Source: CAZPRY01 sp964589175 (GTDB lineage Bacteria; Fidelibacterota; UBA2242). From it: 64,000 nt of DNA. The stretch's first letter is position 1. Each line of letters begins with the position of its first letter. This document shows, one piece after another, positions 62,638 to 64,000 of this stretch. A program made the position numbers and the translations under genes. The stretch is taken from assembly GCA_964589175.1 (NCBI GenBank), contig CAZPRY010000016.1:20298-84297 (forward strand). The letters run 5' to 3'. Under the pieces are notes generated by a model. It did not search any database. It saw only the letters and a list, made by a program, of their open reading frames with translations, and was not told where the DNA came from.

Positions 62638-64000
62638 TTACTTCACGTAGAGCATCTTCTGCGACATTTCCTGTCCGTTAAACTGAACCTTGTAGATGTA
62701 CATACCGGTGGCCAGTTTCGAGGCATTGAAATGAACGTTGTACGTTCCGGCGGCTCTCTTTTCATTATTGATCAGCGTAGCAACCTTTTCACCAAGAACG
62801 TTGTAAACGGTCATCGTCACGTTACCCTCTTTATTGATGGCAAACGGGATGACAGTGGACGGGTTGAACGGGTTCGGGTAGTTCTGCATTAATTCGAAAT
62901 TACGCGGAACGGTAACTTCTTCATCAACGGCAGCGCCCTGCTCCCATTTGTCCAGGGTCCAGAGGTAGAAGTCAACGGTGTAGAGTGTGTTCTCATCCGT
63001 AAAGAAACCACCGCGCGGACCGTTGGCGCCACCGGGAACCGGGGTCACATAGGATGCGACCGGCGGATCAGGAGCGGCAAAACCGATTTGTTCGAGTAAT
63101 TCACCGGTTTCGGTATCCATAATCCACCATACGTCGCCCAGGGCGCCCGCATAAGTGCTTGTTACTGTACCAACCAGCAAATTGCCGTCCGGGGTCCAGT
63201 CAAGCGATTCGGCCCAGAGCATGGCGTCGGCGCTATTACCGAGCGTATCTACAATCGTAAAAGCTTCGAATTCCGGGTCGGCCGAGAACCAATGCAGCAC
63301 GCCTACGCCGTTCCAGGTACTGCCGGTGTACAGATGGACACCGTCGCTTTTGCTCATCACGGCAATGGTGCGCATGATTTGTCTGGTGGTATCAATCGCA
63401 TTACCGATCAGGGCCAGTTCCTCATCCAGCAGGTAGAGCGGTTTGCCGCCGGGTACCACGTAACCAACATAAACCAAACCATTCTCCGGATCCTGGACAG
63501 CTTCGGTGATCGATCCCATGATGGAGGGCGTGAACTTGTTCATGCCTTCACCGGTCACGGAATTGACCCGGTAAACTGTGCTGAAGCTGGAAAGCAGGAT
63601 GTTGCCGTCCATATCCAGAGAGATACCTTTACCGCTGCCGTTGTTGATGGATTCGGCGTATAATGTATCGGTCGATCCATCCGGAAAAGACAGCATGGTA
63701 ATCGGCGAAAAAGACGCCGGGCTGCCATCGGGCATAAAGCAATACAGCGGTTTCCAATGGCAGGTATCCATGGCCGAAATCGCCGCCGCATGGTTATAGC
63801 CCCAGAATTCGCAAGATCCGCTCTGATCCGCGCCGTAACCGCTATGCAGGGTTACCCAGATCTTGCCTTCACTGTCAACTACAACGCCGTGAGGTGAATT
63901 CATGCCCCACCAATCGCCGCTATAGCTACCGTAACCTCCGACGAGAACCGAATCGACGTCGCCAAATGCGAAGACGGTCTCGACATGGTTCCAGCCTGCC
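62638..64000 (-). CDS. Secreted beta-propeller protein with type IX sorting domain (5' end beyond window)
   Basis: The frame is open to the right edge, so at least 454 codons and no true start; the ATG at 63903 is internal. The body has NHL/SMP-30-like propeller blades (SPHGVVVDSEGKIWVTLHSG, GISLDMDGNILLSSFSTVYR, SLDWTPDGNLLVGTVTS). It ends LMQNYPNPFNPSTVIPFAIN and the type A sorting sandwich closing MSQKMLYVK. Exported to the surface or medium; ligand unknown. A terminator follows the stop. Confidence 0.85.
   Translation of the reverse strand, partial: AGWNHVETVFAFGDVDSVLVGGYGSYSGDWWGMNSPHGVVVDSEGKIWVTLHSGYGADQSGSCEFWGYNHAAAISAMDTCHWKPLYCFMPDGSPASFSPITMLSFPDGSTDTLYAESINNGSGKGISLDMDGNILLSSFSTVYRVNSVTGEGMNKFTPSIMGSITEAVQDPENGLVYVGYVVPGGKPLYLLDEELALIGNAIDTTRQIMRTIAVMSKSDGVHLYTGSTWNGVGVLHWFSADPEFEAFTIVDTLGNSADAMLWAESLDWTPDGNLLVGTVTSTYAGALGDVWWIMDTETGELLEQIGFAAPDPPVASYVTPVPGGANGPRGGFFTDENTLYTVDFYLWTLDKWEQGAAVDEEVTVPRNFELMQNYPNPFNPSTVIPFAINKEGNVTMTVYNVLGEKVATLINNEKRAAGTYNVHFNASKLATGMYIYKVQFNGQEMSQKMLYVK

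Noticed and set aside
1..64000. CRISPR arrays, rRNA, tRNA or transposase genes
   Set aside because: Checked by eye on both strands. The only regular arrays (22 bp and 21 bp) have no spacers of CRISPR size, and no cloverleaf or transposase motif was found.

Overview
This window looks like chromosome of a Gram-negative bacterium of the FCB group outside typical Bacteroidota; Calditrichota, KSB1, Marinimicrobia or Ignavibacteria-like lineages would fit. The evidence is type IX secretion: several large secreted proteins end in the NYPNPFNP type A sorting module or its FlgD-like variant, and a PorV/PorQ-family protein is encoded. There is also a TonB receptor without SusD, many FtsX/MacB-type permeases, and an M49 peptidase with a five-residue HEISH zinc motif. 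No rRNA, tRNA, CRISPR array or transposase gene was found. The background appears moderately GC-rich, with two visibly AT-rich islands (about 6.4-8.6 kb and 26.2-27.3 kb) that look acquired.

Layout. 1-13.2 kb: three intact orphan FtsX permeases. Two tiny relic ORFs, in which the first codons of an FtsX gene are fused to its last codons, sit directly upstream of intact copies. A sigma-54 promoter with an upstream dyad precedes the third permease, and a degenerate version precedes the first relic. The array is interrupted (5.3-10.6 kb) by an accessory island with dispersed repeats, a 22-bp tandem array, a long RNA-type hairpin, three AT-rich genes and two toxin-antitoxin pairs. 13.3-25.9 kb: two lipoproteins (TPR, M49 peptidase), a response regulator, PepT, acyl-CoA synthetase, a NuoE-like relic, a CDF metal exporter, a LiaF-like protein, and a lipid kinase/GNAT pair. 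26-31 kb: an AT-rich membrane protein with a lysozyme-like signature, small envelope proteins, a peroxiredoxin and a beta-lactamase-fold hydrolase.

31-53 kb is the main functional unit: a long minus-strand run starting from a good promoter at 53.1 kb. It encodes a lipoprotein alpha-amylase, TonB receptor, two giant secreted surface proteins, PorV/PorQ, a PpiC isomerase, a sodium symporter, a TrmB regulator and a secreted alpha-amylase, with a PutP-like symporter converging on it. I infer an alpha-glucan or related carbohydrate acquisition locus that couples type IX-exported surface proteins to import. 53-64 kb holds housekeeping genes (rsmI, an ALDH7-type dehydrogenase, an EEP phosphatase), a large secreted GHL10-type hydrolase, an unusual back-to-back 21-bp repeat array and a truncated secreted beta-propeller protein.

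The most unusual observations are the mini-FtsX relics, the paired sigma-54/dyad control regions, the interlocked P-domain and fibronectin-like domain in the 1177-residue surface protein, the inverted 21-bp array, and the GU-compensated 21-bp hairpin.
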